Of a stretch of DNA of 64,000 nucleotides, positions 1 to 9,904 are shown piece by piece. Below the pieces are notes generated by a model. The model had not been told where the DNA came from. It searched no databases and was given only the letters and a program-made list of their open reading frames with translations. Position 1 is the stretch's first letter, and each line of letters starts with the position of its first letter. This DNA is from Nepenthes gracilis (Eukaryota; Streptophyta; Magnoliopsida; Caryophyllales; Nepenthaceae). Position numbers and translations under genes: made by a program. Location: contig BSYO01000011.1 in the NCBI GenBank assembly GCA_033239525.1, positions 5,175,973 through 5,239,972 of the forward strand, written 5' to 3'.

Positions 1-62
1 TGCAGGTTATACAAAAAATGAACTAGATTGCTCCTATGTTGGGCCGATTTTTACCCGTTTAT

Positions 63-180
63 AATTAAACATTGATCATTCAAGCGGCTCATAAGTGATC
101 GAATTAAACCCTGATCATCCAGATGGCTCATAAGCGTTCGAATTAAACATTGGTCATTCAAGTGGCCCATTCACAATCTA
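63..180. repeat. 39-bp tandem repeat, about three copies
   Basis: AATTAAAC recurs at 63, 102 and 141, each time followed by a version of TGATCATTCAAGCGGCTCAT, so the period is 39 bp. Copies differ by several substitutions. It lies inside the Tat-like retrotransposon. Confidence 0.75.
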
Positions 181-633
181 ATTCCAAATCTTAGGGGTCT
201 TACACGGCACGAGTAATGACATCCTCCAACAGAAGTTAGCGTTGTTAGTCTACGACGGTCAACACCTCAGGAGCAAAGTGCTCCGTCCAAAAGTTGACCG
301 CCCAAGATCATACATGGGCAGTGCCACCCAAGCCTCAACTCACGCTTGAGTATAAAATCGGCTTGATACGATATCATGATTCAACCTGATGTCTCCTCGA
401 GGACTTAGGTCTATTTGAGAGGACAACAAATGTCTCCAGTGTTGTAAGACGAACGACCAACTTATATAAGGTATACTAAGCAGATCGGTAAATACAAAGA
501 ACACGTAACTAAAGGGACAGCTAATGAAAGTAATGTCATGGAACGTAATATGTCAGTAAAATGATTGCTTTATTAATGATAGAGCTGTATTTACAGTTAC
601 ATCAAAAACGAAAAAGTAAGGGATACAAAATCT

Positions 634-2355
634 TTACAAAGAAGTGGAGCTCCTAGAAGGAGGCGGGAGAAGCCCCTGTTCACTCTGGGACTGGATCACA
701 AGGTTCTCACGTCGCCTAGCAGTGTGGTTCACTGGGTTAAGGACACCAGTGGAAAAATTAGGGCCCACCAGCTGTGCAATGCGGTGACTAATGTTGATGC
801 CTTCTCATAACCATGTCCACAGCGTCTGAGAAACCTCATGTGGACGTATGCAAGTAGATAGCTCACTCTCTAACGAAGCTATCTTTCTCAGGAGCTCATC
901 AATATGCCCCACCGTCCAGGCAACCTCCTCTTCCAGTCTCATAGTTTTCACTTTAAGTTCAAACAATTTCGACTGGAGAGCAGCCTTCTCCTCCTGGTGC
1001 TAAGCCCTCAGTAGGTCCATCTCTTCCTCGAACTGGGTGATCTCTTCCTCGTAGTCTAAGACCATCGTGTCCCATTGACGCAATCCCTTACTCATTGCGA
1101 CTAGAATCTTTTCCGCCTGCCAAAAATCAAAGAAGTTAAGCGACAACAACAGAGGAAGAAGAGAAGGGACATTTCGAAAAGTTACCGGCCCACCGGACAC
1201 CGTTGCTTCCTTCTTGATGCTGCTCCCGACCTTGGGCACGATGGTGGAGGCCCGGGAGTGGTAGCCTCCTCGGCACGCTCGCTAAAGCCTCGGCGACAAT
1301 CTCCTCCTTGACTCGGCGGCCCGATATCAGCGCCGCAAAAAAGCTCTCTGGTGGCTAGCTCATCAGGCACAGAAGACGGCTCCATGGCTGGCTCCACCGG
1401 CTCAACTGGTAGCTCCGCAGGCAGCTCCAACTACTTTGCCAAGTCCTCCTGGTGCGATGGTGCAATGACAACGCCACTTGCAGCAGTGCATAGTATGGCC
1501 TCATACTCCTCCACAACAACCTCTACTCTGGAGTGCTCTCTGTTTCCAGCTAGTCGTCCGGCTGCTATGTAGTCTAGCTCTGTGGAAGATGACGAAGAAG
1601 GCTCTATTGTCGCGACCCTTTTTTGCCTTGGACTTCTGGGAGCATCGCTGGTGGAAAGTGCACCGGCTGCCTCAATGGCGATAGCACTGGCTTTCCCTTG
1701 CATTGTGAGGCCGCTGACAGTGGTGGTCTGACCTTCCAGATCGGAGAAGGAGGTCCCTAACGAGCTTTCCTGGCTTCCTCCCTAGAAACCAATTGATCTC
1801 TCCTAAACTCGGAGAGATGGTCCCTCACTAGCCGCAACAGTGGCTCCATTGCAGCCACCTTTTCTTTCTTGGGCATCCTGGTGAGAACATTGGGAACCTT
1901 GCCCAATCTCGGGATAAGAGTCATGTATCCTCAATGTGCACAACGAAAAAATGGTCCTTCCAATTCTTCGGGGAATCGTATATGGTATCGCTGATGTAAA
2001 GATCTCTAGAAGACAAGGAGATTCAATCCCTACTTTGGGTGAATCGAAACATCACCCTAATTGCCTCCACCGTCAGCATCCATGAATGGTGATGAAGGAA
2101 GATGCACAACGAATAGAGGTACCGCGTGACATTGGCATAGAGCCCTGCGATAGGAACTCTGAGCGCTGTAAAGATAGCGAGCAACTCCTCCAGAACAGGG
2201 AAGTGTAGCCCACTCCTTAGGTGGGCCTCGTATACAGCAATGTGACCTTTAGGAGGAAAGCAGGCCCTATCGTGCTCGCTGGGCATTGTGAATACAATCT
2301 TCCGGGGGATGTTAAACTCAACATATAACTCTATCATATCACTAGGAGAAATCAT
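634..2355 (-). pseudogene. Antisense ORF of Tat-like element ('putative gypsy type transposon' domain)
   Basis: On the minus strand an open segment from 2355 to 2023 reads SEHDRACFPPKGHIAVYEAH and then LRSGLHFPVLEELL. I recognise this as the domain found in plant proteins annotated as 'putative gypsy type transposon'. Further open pieces follow at 1700-1430, 1430-1182 (acidic, Ser/Pro-rich) and 1240-1000 (coiled-coil-like, with EEEITQFEEEMDLLRA). A candidate small intron of about 84 bp lies near 1102-1185, with GTAACTT as donor and TTTTTGGCAG as acceptor. The reading frame can be followed to a stop at 634-636. Stops and frame changes between the pieces suggest decay. The product's role is unknown; such extra antisense ORFs occur between pol and the 3' LTR in Tat elements. 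It could be a captured host-like gene rather than part of the retrotransposition machinery. Confidence 0.6.
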
Positions 2356-2639
2356 GGAAGCAATCTAAAGAACGGAAAGAGCCATGGAAACGAAACCAAG
2401 AAGAACACCAATGACTTTTCATAAGGAAAGTGTGAAAAATTTGAACAGACGCACAGATTATATAAATGAACACAGCCGTTGGAGAAGGGCAAGCATCGAA
2501 AAGGTGCGCCCATTATCGCTGACATGTGTCACCTCCGGAGAGGACGCAGTCAAATCAGATCTTCTGGTAAATTAATTATCAAGATCACAAATTCACTGCA
2601 TGTTAACACGTGGCAAACTTTTCGACTGACAGTCCAGCG

Positions 2640-2960
2640 GCATGATGGCGCGTTGATTCAATCTCCACCAGTTCTCCAGATTCTTTTCTGGGTGGTCAAC
2701 GAATCCGGTCAGCGCTCCTTTTCTGACTTAGTTCTCCGAATTCTTACCAGAACGGTCAACGAATTTGGTCAACACTCGTCCTCTTACTTAATTCTCCGAC
2801 TTGTTATCAAAACGGTCAACAAATCCGGTCAACGATTTTTCCAGCCTGTTCTTTGAATTCTGGTTGGGACAATCAACGAATCTGATCAACTCTCCCTTCA
2901 GCCAATTCTCCGGATTCTTATCAGAATGATCAACGAATCTGGTAAATACTTCCTACAGTT
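2640..2960. repeat. 57-60-bp tandem repeat in retrotransposon 3' region
   Basis: The motif GGTCAACGAATCTGGTCAAC recurs at about 2694, 2754, 2814, 2871 and 2928, with TTCTCCGAATTCTTATCAGA between copies. There are about five units with periods of 60, 60, 57 and 57 bp. Tandem repeats in the 3' untranslated part are typical of Tat/Ogre elements. The unit is not always a multiple of three with an open frame, so it is not a protein repeat. Confidence 0.8.
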
Positions 2961-3674
2961 TTGTTCTCTGGATCTCGATTTTACGGTTAGCAATTGCAGG
3001 CAACGCGATCAGTAGACCAAGGGCCATTGCTAGTTTCTTCACCAAGCTGTCTCGAGCAAGATGCCCAGTCAGAAGCGTCCCATCGTGAACATACTATAGG
3101 CTGGAGTCCTAGACCACCAGCATGGAGGGCTAGTGATGGGAACGCCAGTAACGGGTTGACCCACGAAGGAGGAACCGGCCTAAATCCTCAGCGGCCCATT
3201 TCTATCTGAACAGTCAACGCTGTCGTTGACCGGATGAAAAGCAAGTGAGCCAATAGAGGCCCAAGATAAGGATAACCCATTTGAGCCCAAGAAGGTTAAC
3301 TCTTCTGTTGACCAAAAAAGCAGCCAGTAAACCGGTTGAGGCCCAGGATGCACGCGACCCAAGCCTAGATTGGTCCATGTGTCTGTCATTAAGCCACAAC
3401 GGTCATCTACCATAATTTTTCGCATCTTCAAAGAAGGAAATTTTTACTGTAACGATCACTTCCAAAACAAAGCACATTTTGAGGGAAAAGTGTCAAAATT
3501 TACGCATGGTTTGTTGAAAATCTTAATGGTTATAAAATGTAGAAGAAAGGAGATCAACCTCTTTGACCGTCACAGACAGAAAGGCGCTCACGTCTACGCA
3601 ATAAAGATAACGATTCTCGATAGAGCGTGGGTATCATGTCCCTTTGCATAAGGAAGGCATCCCGCGGCCATTAC

Positions 3675-3683
3675 TATAAAAGG
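3675..3683 (+). promoter_or_regulatory. TATA box of the Tat-like LTR
   Basis: TATAAAAGG at 3675-3683 is a perfect plant TATA box. It is followed about 30 bp later by pyrimidine-rich sequence and then by the R/U5-like part of the LTR. It would drive transcription to the right, toward the ABCG exons at 4963. Whether it is active cannot be seen. Confidence 0.55.
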
Positions 3684-4149
3684 CCATAAGAGCTGACGCT
3701 TTCAGTCACGCCTCTCTTGCCTGCAAAAGCTCTCAAGCAATTACAAAGCTCTCCTACTCTCTCGAGCATCCTATGCTCACTCTCTCTGCTACTAATTCCC
3801 AATGAACTCAATACTTAGGGAAACTGCTTCTCATGAGCAACTACAAAGCCACTCTTTCTACAAGTGTACTCCTACTTACGAACACACACTCCTCGCATCC
3901 ATTTCTGTATCCCTTAAATCCACCTTCTAATTTCGAAAGGTCGATTACTAACTTAGGCGTCGGAGTAGTTTTGGTGGGATCAAATCCTGCCGTCATCTGA
4001 CCTCTTATTTGAAATTGTGGTGTGCAGGACCGAAAACACAGCGAACAAAGACCGGAACCTGATGAACTACTTGATCCAAATCTATTCAAATTTGGATCCA
4101 GGACGCATTAAGATGTATCTTAGTATTTCATTTACAAATTAAAGACCGA

Positions 4150-4930
4150 ACTTAATATCTACTAATTTGAAAAGCGACATTTAATAACGTATATAAGAAA
4201 TAGTATGCAGTCAATCTACCTATCAGTTTTGAATAATAATGTATGGCACAAGACTATAGGAAATATCTATAGCTCAATTTTTAATATTCAATCCCTTGCT
4301 AGTAAAGTTTTTATTAATCCTTGATTCTTATTTTTTTTGGATGTTCTTATTAATATTTTGATACTTTTGAATATTTGCATTTAATTGTTATTTTCTTCCT
4401 TATATTTTATTCATGTATGTATATATATATATATATTTGTTGAGTCTGAAGCTCGCTTTTGTTGATTTTCATAACTTTTCAAATTAATCTATGGGATCTC
4501 TAGCTGAATTTTGGACAGAAAATTATTCAAGAATAAATAATTTAGAATATCTCAATTGTTTTTGGATATTGTATTTGGATTGAATATATATTTTTAATAA
4601 CCATTTTGTTTTTTGCACTCTGGGTCTGGGTCACTTTGCCCCGTTTGTCGTCTATTATATGATTCTACCATTAGTGTTTTGAGATCTACATTTGCAGATA
4701 TTTTTCCTTTAAGTATGGTTGTGGTTTGTGTAGGTATATGAACCAGAAGAGTTTGCCTATTCCTAAGACGTTTTAGCTAATATTTTATTTCTTTGAAGAC
4801 TAACATTATAATTGTAGTGTTCGACCTGATTTGAATTTGGATTTTTGGTTTATAATTTGTTTTAAATTACGTCATTATGTTAGATTTGTGTGAATTCGTG
4901 ACCAAAAAAATAATCGAAAGATATCTCTAC
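4150..4930. repeat. Diverged interspersed repeat, also at 16.6-17.8 kb
   Basis: AT-rich sequence between the retrotransposon and the first ABCG exon resembles 16590-17810 in order and wording: TCAATCTACCTA, CTATAGG, TATTTTATTCA(T/C)GTAT, TTTTCATAACTTTTCAAATTA, then AGTTTGCC..TCCTAAGA and TTTAAATTACGTCATTA. The match is broken and eye-made. It is probably an old transposon fragment within the ABCG intron. No coding function is seen. Confidence 0.4.
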
Positions 4931-4962
4931 AATCGTTCTAATAATTGATGCTACCATTGTAG

Positions 4963-7900
4963 TTCTTTGCAGAAGCTGGATATCCATGTCCAAGCAGAAG
5001 AAGCCCATCCGATCATTTCCTCCGCTGCATTAATTCAGATTTTGACAAGGTTACAACCGTGCTTATGGGGAAACATGTAAGCGTCTACTTTACTTTCCTT
5101 ATATATTACAACACTTGAGAAATTTACATTAAAGTTTCGTGGATGCTAGCAAAATGATAAATTACTCAAAACCTACATTGCAGGGATGAAATTCTGATCT
5201 ATTTTATTTGCTCGATATCACCGCAGATTTGTTGCCCTTGAAAAAGTGAAATTCTGCTTCTGTTTCTATCAGAGGCAAAACCGTCCAACGAAATCCAAAC
5301 CGATTCTGAGGTTCCACGATAAATCAATATTTCGCTATTGATTCTTCTGATATCCACCTCTAAACCTATGCGCTGGTCCTAACATTATCGATATTGGAAT
5401 TTCTTTCATGGATATTCTCTTAGACCTCCTTCCTACTCTATCTTGCATGGCGAATTGAATTTTAAACTTTCAGAGCAGTTGCTTCCTGAATTTGCTTTGA
5501 TTGTTTTTTCTGGCCCGCAGGATATGCAGACATCATCAGATCCTTTGATAAATGTAGAAACAGCACAGATCAAGGCAACACTCGTTGAAAAATACAGATG
5601 GTCAGAATATGCCGCAAGAGTCAGAGCTAAGATCCAAGAGATCGCATCCATCGTAAGCAACTCATATAGAACTGTTATGGTTATTACAATTACCAGACTT
5701 TTATATCTATTCAAAAACTAAGATTAGAAGTTGGAAAATGATAGAGATTGAATGACTGTTTAAATCACAGTGAAAAAATCTCTATCATTTATTCAAAATA
5801 TGAATGCTTCTGGGTTGCAGGAAGCGCTTCCGACAGAAACAAAGAGAGTAAGCCAAGCAACATGGTGGAAGCAACTCTCGACTCTCAGCCGTAGATCTTT
5901 CAAAAACATGTGTAGAGACGTCGGATATTACTGGGCCCGCCTAGGGGTTTATATCATCGTGGCCGTTTGTGTGGGGACGATCTTCTATCATGTGGGCACC
6001 ACCTACGCTGCCATCTCCGCTCGAGGAGCTTATGGCTCCTTCATAGCAGGCTTCATGGTCTTCATGTCCATTGGAGGATTCCCATCTTTCGTTGAGGAAT
6101 TGAAGGTAATCAAACCCATATTTAAAGCAGGTGTGAACAAAATCGAATTTAGATTAGATATGGATTGAATTTAGATAAAAATTTGACCATTTAATCCAAT
6201 CGGTTTAGACTCAGTCTGATTACCCAAATTAAAAATATAACAGTGCCCATATAAAATCAACACTGTATCAGGCCGATTCATAGATTTTTTTATTGTAATT
6301 ATTTTTATTTAAAAATTATTATCCAAATAAGTATATCATTAAATGATATTTTAATGAATAATTTTACATAAAAAATTAATAATTATACGAGAATTTGAAT
6401 TACTGAAATTTTTTTAAAGTTATTTTTTATCTAAAATAAATATTTTTATTATGTTTGTTCATAATAAGGGATACCCTTTAACAACTTTTAATAAACATCT
6501 CGATGATGTCATTTTAAGCGTCAAGATTTGAGTAACAAAAAATGAAGGACCGAGATTAAAACAAGTCACCAAAATAGGATACCTCAATCCCCTATTTCTT
6601 TTTGGCTCAATCTTGGCATTTATAATGAGAAGAAAGCTATGTTTATGGCATCGTTAATTTCCGACATTCTTACTTTGTTTCTCGGTGTAAATGCAGGTGT
6701 TTAATCGAGAGAGGGACAGGGGTTATTATGGATCTGGAGTGTATGTTCTATCGAACATGCTATCATCCATGCCTTTACTGGTTCTATTAACAATGGTTTC
6801 ATCTTCTATATGTTATTATATGGTGGAATTTCGACCAGAGTTATCGCACTTTGTCTACTCATGTCTCATGCTCTTCGCTTGCATTTCTGCGGTGGAGAGT
6901 TCCATGATGGTTGTTGCTTCGCTAGTCTCCAACTATTTGTTGGGGCTTCTAATAGGCGCTGGAGTAATCGTAAGTAAATATTGTTATCAATTAGTCTTTG
7001 ATGTGATAATTATTGAACTAGCTAGGTGACCAAGAGCGCTGCCAACCAGTGACCGATGGGTGGCCAGGTCCATCGGCACCTGGCGTCGAAGTTTGGTGGC
7101 AGTAGCAACCGACGACTGTCTAGGTTCAGGGTTAGTACATAATTTGGGGCTTCAAGGGTCGATGATAGGGTGCTGGGGAAGTGTTGGCTAAGGTCAGGAC
7201 TGTCAGGAAGCAATAACCAAAACATGGACGGGACATTAGTGGCCGATGATCAGTGGTAGGATCAGGGCGCCATGAGAATGATGGTATCATGTTCAATAAA
7301 ATTTTAGTAGGTGGTTGAGTTTCATACGTTGGCTATGCAGGTAATAATGATGATGAATTCTCGCAGCTCCCGGTTGCTACCTGATCTTCATAAGCCATTC
7401 CGGCATTATCCGATTTCTTACATAAGTTTGGGATGCTGGGCACTGCAGGTACTCAAAAAGAAACAAGCTAAATTTTGTGGGGCAAAATGATCATTTGATA
7501 ATGAGAATCAACCTTTAACCCTTACAAGGAAACAGTATATGCCTAAAATGAAATCTCAATTCAACTGCATCAAAAATGTTATTAGTGTCGTTCACTCATT
7601 TAGTGATTTAACGTCTTCGAAATTGCAGGGCTGGTACAAGAATGATCTCCTGGGGCTTGAGTTTGATACCATTTATCCAGGCAAACCCAAATTGAAGGGC
7701 GCAGACATCATCAGAGATCTATATGGAATTCGGTTGGATCATTCTAAGTGGTGGGATCTAGCAGCGGTCTACATGATATTCATAAGCTATCGGATCATCT
7801 TCTTCCTCGTCCTTGAGTTCAAACAGAGAACATCTCTGGTATTTCGGAAACTTAACACAAAGAAAGCTTGGCACAGCTTGAAGAAGAGGCCTCTACTCCA

Positions 7901-7979
7901 GATGCTGGCTTTCCCTTCAAAGAGATATCAACCTCAGCAATCGTTGTACTCTCAAGGTCTCAGTTCTCCTATCTCTTAG
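4963..7979 (+). CDS. ABCG15-like: ABC transporter G family half-transporter, C-terminal exons
   Basis: Six phase-0 exons: 4963-5076, 5521-5652, 5821-6105, 6697-6969, 7341-7448 and 7629-7979 (stop TAG). They encode 420 residues without a stop or frameshift. The first starts [13 protein letters not shown] and includes [14 protein letters not shown], a plant WBC-subfamily motif just after the ATP-binding domain. Exons 3-6 carry about six hydrophobic membrane segments of the ABC2 domain, and the C-terminus ends SQGLSSPIS as in the ABCG12/ABCG15 clade. Family members move cuticular lipids or other hydrophobic compounds across the plasma membrane as dimers. The usual length is near 690 residues, so about 270 N-terminal residues with Walker A, signature and Walker B are absent here. 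They may lie left of the Tat element or be lost. Odd: 7341-7448 reads [14 protein letters not shown] where relatives, from memory, have a hydrophobic stretch, and intron 4 holds a GC-richer insert (7020-7290). This is either a live gene with a large intron or a truncated copy. Confidence 0.88.
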
Positions 7980-9904
7980 CTATTTTGTTGGATAGTTTCT
8001 GTACACAAAATTGTTGACTGAAGATCACAGAGAGCATCACAGAAAGAACTCGCAGTTATCCATACGTAAAATCTGTTACTTGGTCGCCATATCATCTCCA
8101 AGATTCATGCCCAAGTTGCCAGAAAACTTCAACATCTATAACCTAATACAATTGGTCCTGATGTGGATCACAACAATTACCCAAGTTTAATTACACATAA
8201 AATGAGATAAGGATGACCCAAAATACAGCCTTATTTACGCATTTGATCTGATGTATAACGGGGAGAAAGCAAAAGTGAAAACCAAAATGCTAGATAACTC
8301 CTTAAAATTGCTAATTCGACCATGCTAGTGCTCTAAATATTGTACAGGCATTCAGCAACCAATTTTGAAGCTAGCATCATGCTTCCTTCTCCCACCTTCC
8401 ACACTCTTTTCCTTCCCTTCCTACCCTTCTAAACACCGGGCAAAGAGTAGCAAAAAATAAAAAAAAAAAATCTTCATGCATTGAGAAGGTTGATTATTTA
8501 TTTATTAGATCATGGAGGTCTTTAATCTAAATATCCAATAGGTGAGCTATTGAGAACACATGGACCTGCATACACTAGACAGTGTGCTCCGTGGGTTCAT
8601 CTGAAAAAAACAAAAAATCTGCTATACATGAGTTGCCTAAAAGTACAAAATGTATGTAAAGAGAATCAATGCTGCCAAAACGACCATATCTACTTATATA
8701 CAGCTATGCACAACAAGGGGGATGCAAAAGGCTGGGAAGTTATCCCTACAGCAAGAAAAGAAAAATGACCGTACACCTGCTTAGCCTGAAAAAGAAAAAA
8801 TGTGGCTAGCTGCTTCATTCAAACTCTACCATTAAACACACTTAGCAACCTGCAATTGGGCCATGCGGAGAGCTGTGAGAAGGCAAGGAGTTGAACTTGA
8901 ATATAAAACTTGAAGGGGGAAAAGCGGTAATGAAATAGGAGAAGAAAATATGGAGAAAAAAGAAAAGAAAACACATGAAACAACAACAAACATGGTGAAA
9001 TTTGAACTTTCTTTGAAAAGTAAATGATTCAGGAACTTCAAAAGAGCAAGTCTATTTGCGTCTGCATTGTCTCAGTCAAAGCAAAGCTTACCAGATAGTT
9101 TTTGATTCGTGTGAATTCACCGTCATGAAACAAGTATGGCTCAACAATTTTCAAATTCGACATCCACAGCCAATAGCAGAAACTCTGCTAATATAGAGCA
9201 AGACTGGTTGAGGCACACTGTTCATTTGCCAATAGGAAGACTCACCATTACCTACCAAATCAAAATGAAAGACAATCAAGCATCAGCAGATTCAGCAGTG
9301 TCAAACGGTTCCAACACCATCAACCTTTTTTACCTGTTTTTCGTGATGGCAGTGCTCTTATGGTAGGTACATCAGAGCAATTAGATAACTACTAATAGAG
9401 TTGGTGAAGTTAAAATCTCCACATGCAACAATCTAAAACCATTTTATCTGATGGGTATATATTCAAAATTCAATAGCAAAGCATCTAGACAATCGTGTTT
9501 TGAATAGAATGTGGAAATAAACTATCCACATCCAGAATCCTGCCTTAATTTAATAAATTGATTCAGAGCTCTAGAAGAGAACACAGCCTTCACCATATTG
9601 GACCACCAGGTAGAAAATGTTAATGCAGCCACAGAAAACTGATCTCATACTCTAAAACCATCAATGTAACCTGTTCAAACAACAGCAATTAATTATATAG
9701 TTACAAGTAGTCACACCAATACAGACAATAAGACCATATAAGGTATGCATAAATGAATCAAGATATTGTTCATCACATAGGACAGCTTCCCCTCTCTACC
9801 ATGGATATTCATGCTGAATGTCCAATGGAACCCATCTTTTTCCTCTGAGTCAAAAAAGGGAAAAACATGGAGCTTACAACAAGAAAATTAAAAGCTTTAT
9901 TTTT
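7980..9904. other. Convergent intergenic region with 3' UTRs
   Basis: This stretch lies between the stop codons of the ABCG gene (+) and the TRAUCO-like gene (-). It should contain both 3' UTRs. I see no convincing coding region; small ORFs here have no recognisable motif. There is a short poly-A run near 8457-8470. Confidence 0.6.

Larger units (their letters stand above)
1..4107 (+). mobile_element. Ty3/gypsy LTR retrotransposon, Tat-like, 3' portion
   Basis: This looks like the 3' non-coding region and 3' LTR of a Tat-lineage Ty3/gypsy element whose gag-pol part lies left of the window. What is seen: a 39-bp tandem repeat (63-180), an ORF on the opposite strand (634-2355) related to the plant 'putative gypsy type transposon' domain, a 57-60-bp tandem repeat (2640-2960), then a + strand TATA box (3675) and an R/U5-like stretch containing ACTTAGGCGTCGGAGTA (about 3950-3966), a signature I associate with plant Tat LTRs. 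The antisense ORF plus 3' tandem repeats is a known layout of the Tat/Ogre lineages. The likely LTR end is the CA at 4106-4107. The base composition is richer in GC than the flanking intron. The LTR start and the lineage name are inference. Confidence 0.7.

Noticed and set aside
2640..2960. CRISPR-like array
   Set aside because: Whole units of 57-60 bp are tandem and diverged with no alternation of constant repeats and unique spacers; the genome is eukaryotic.
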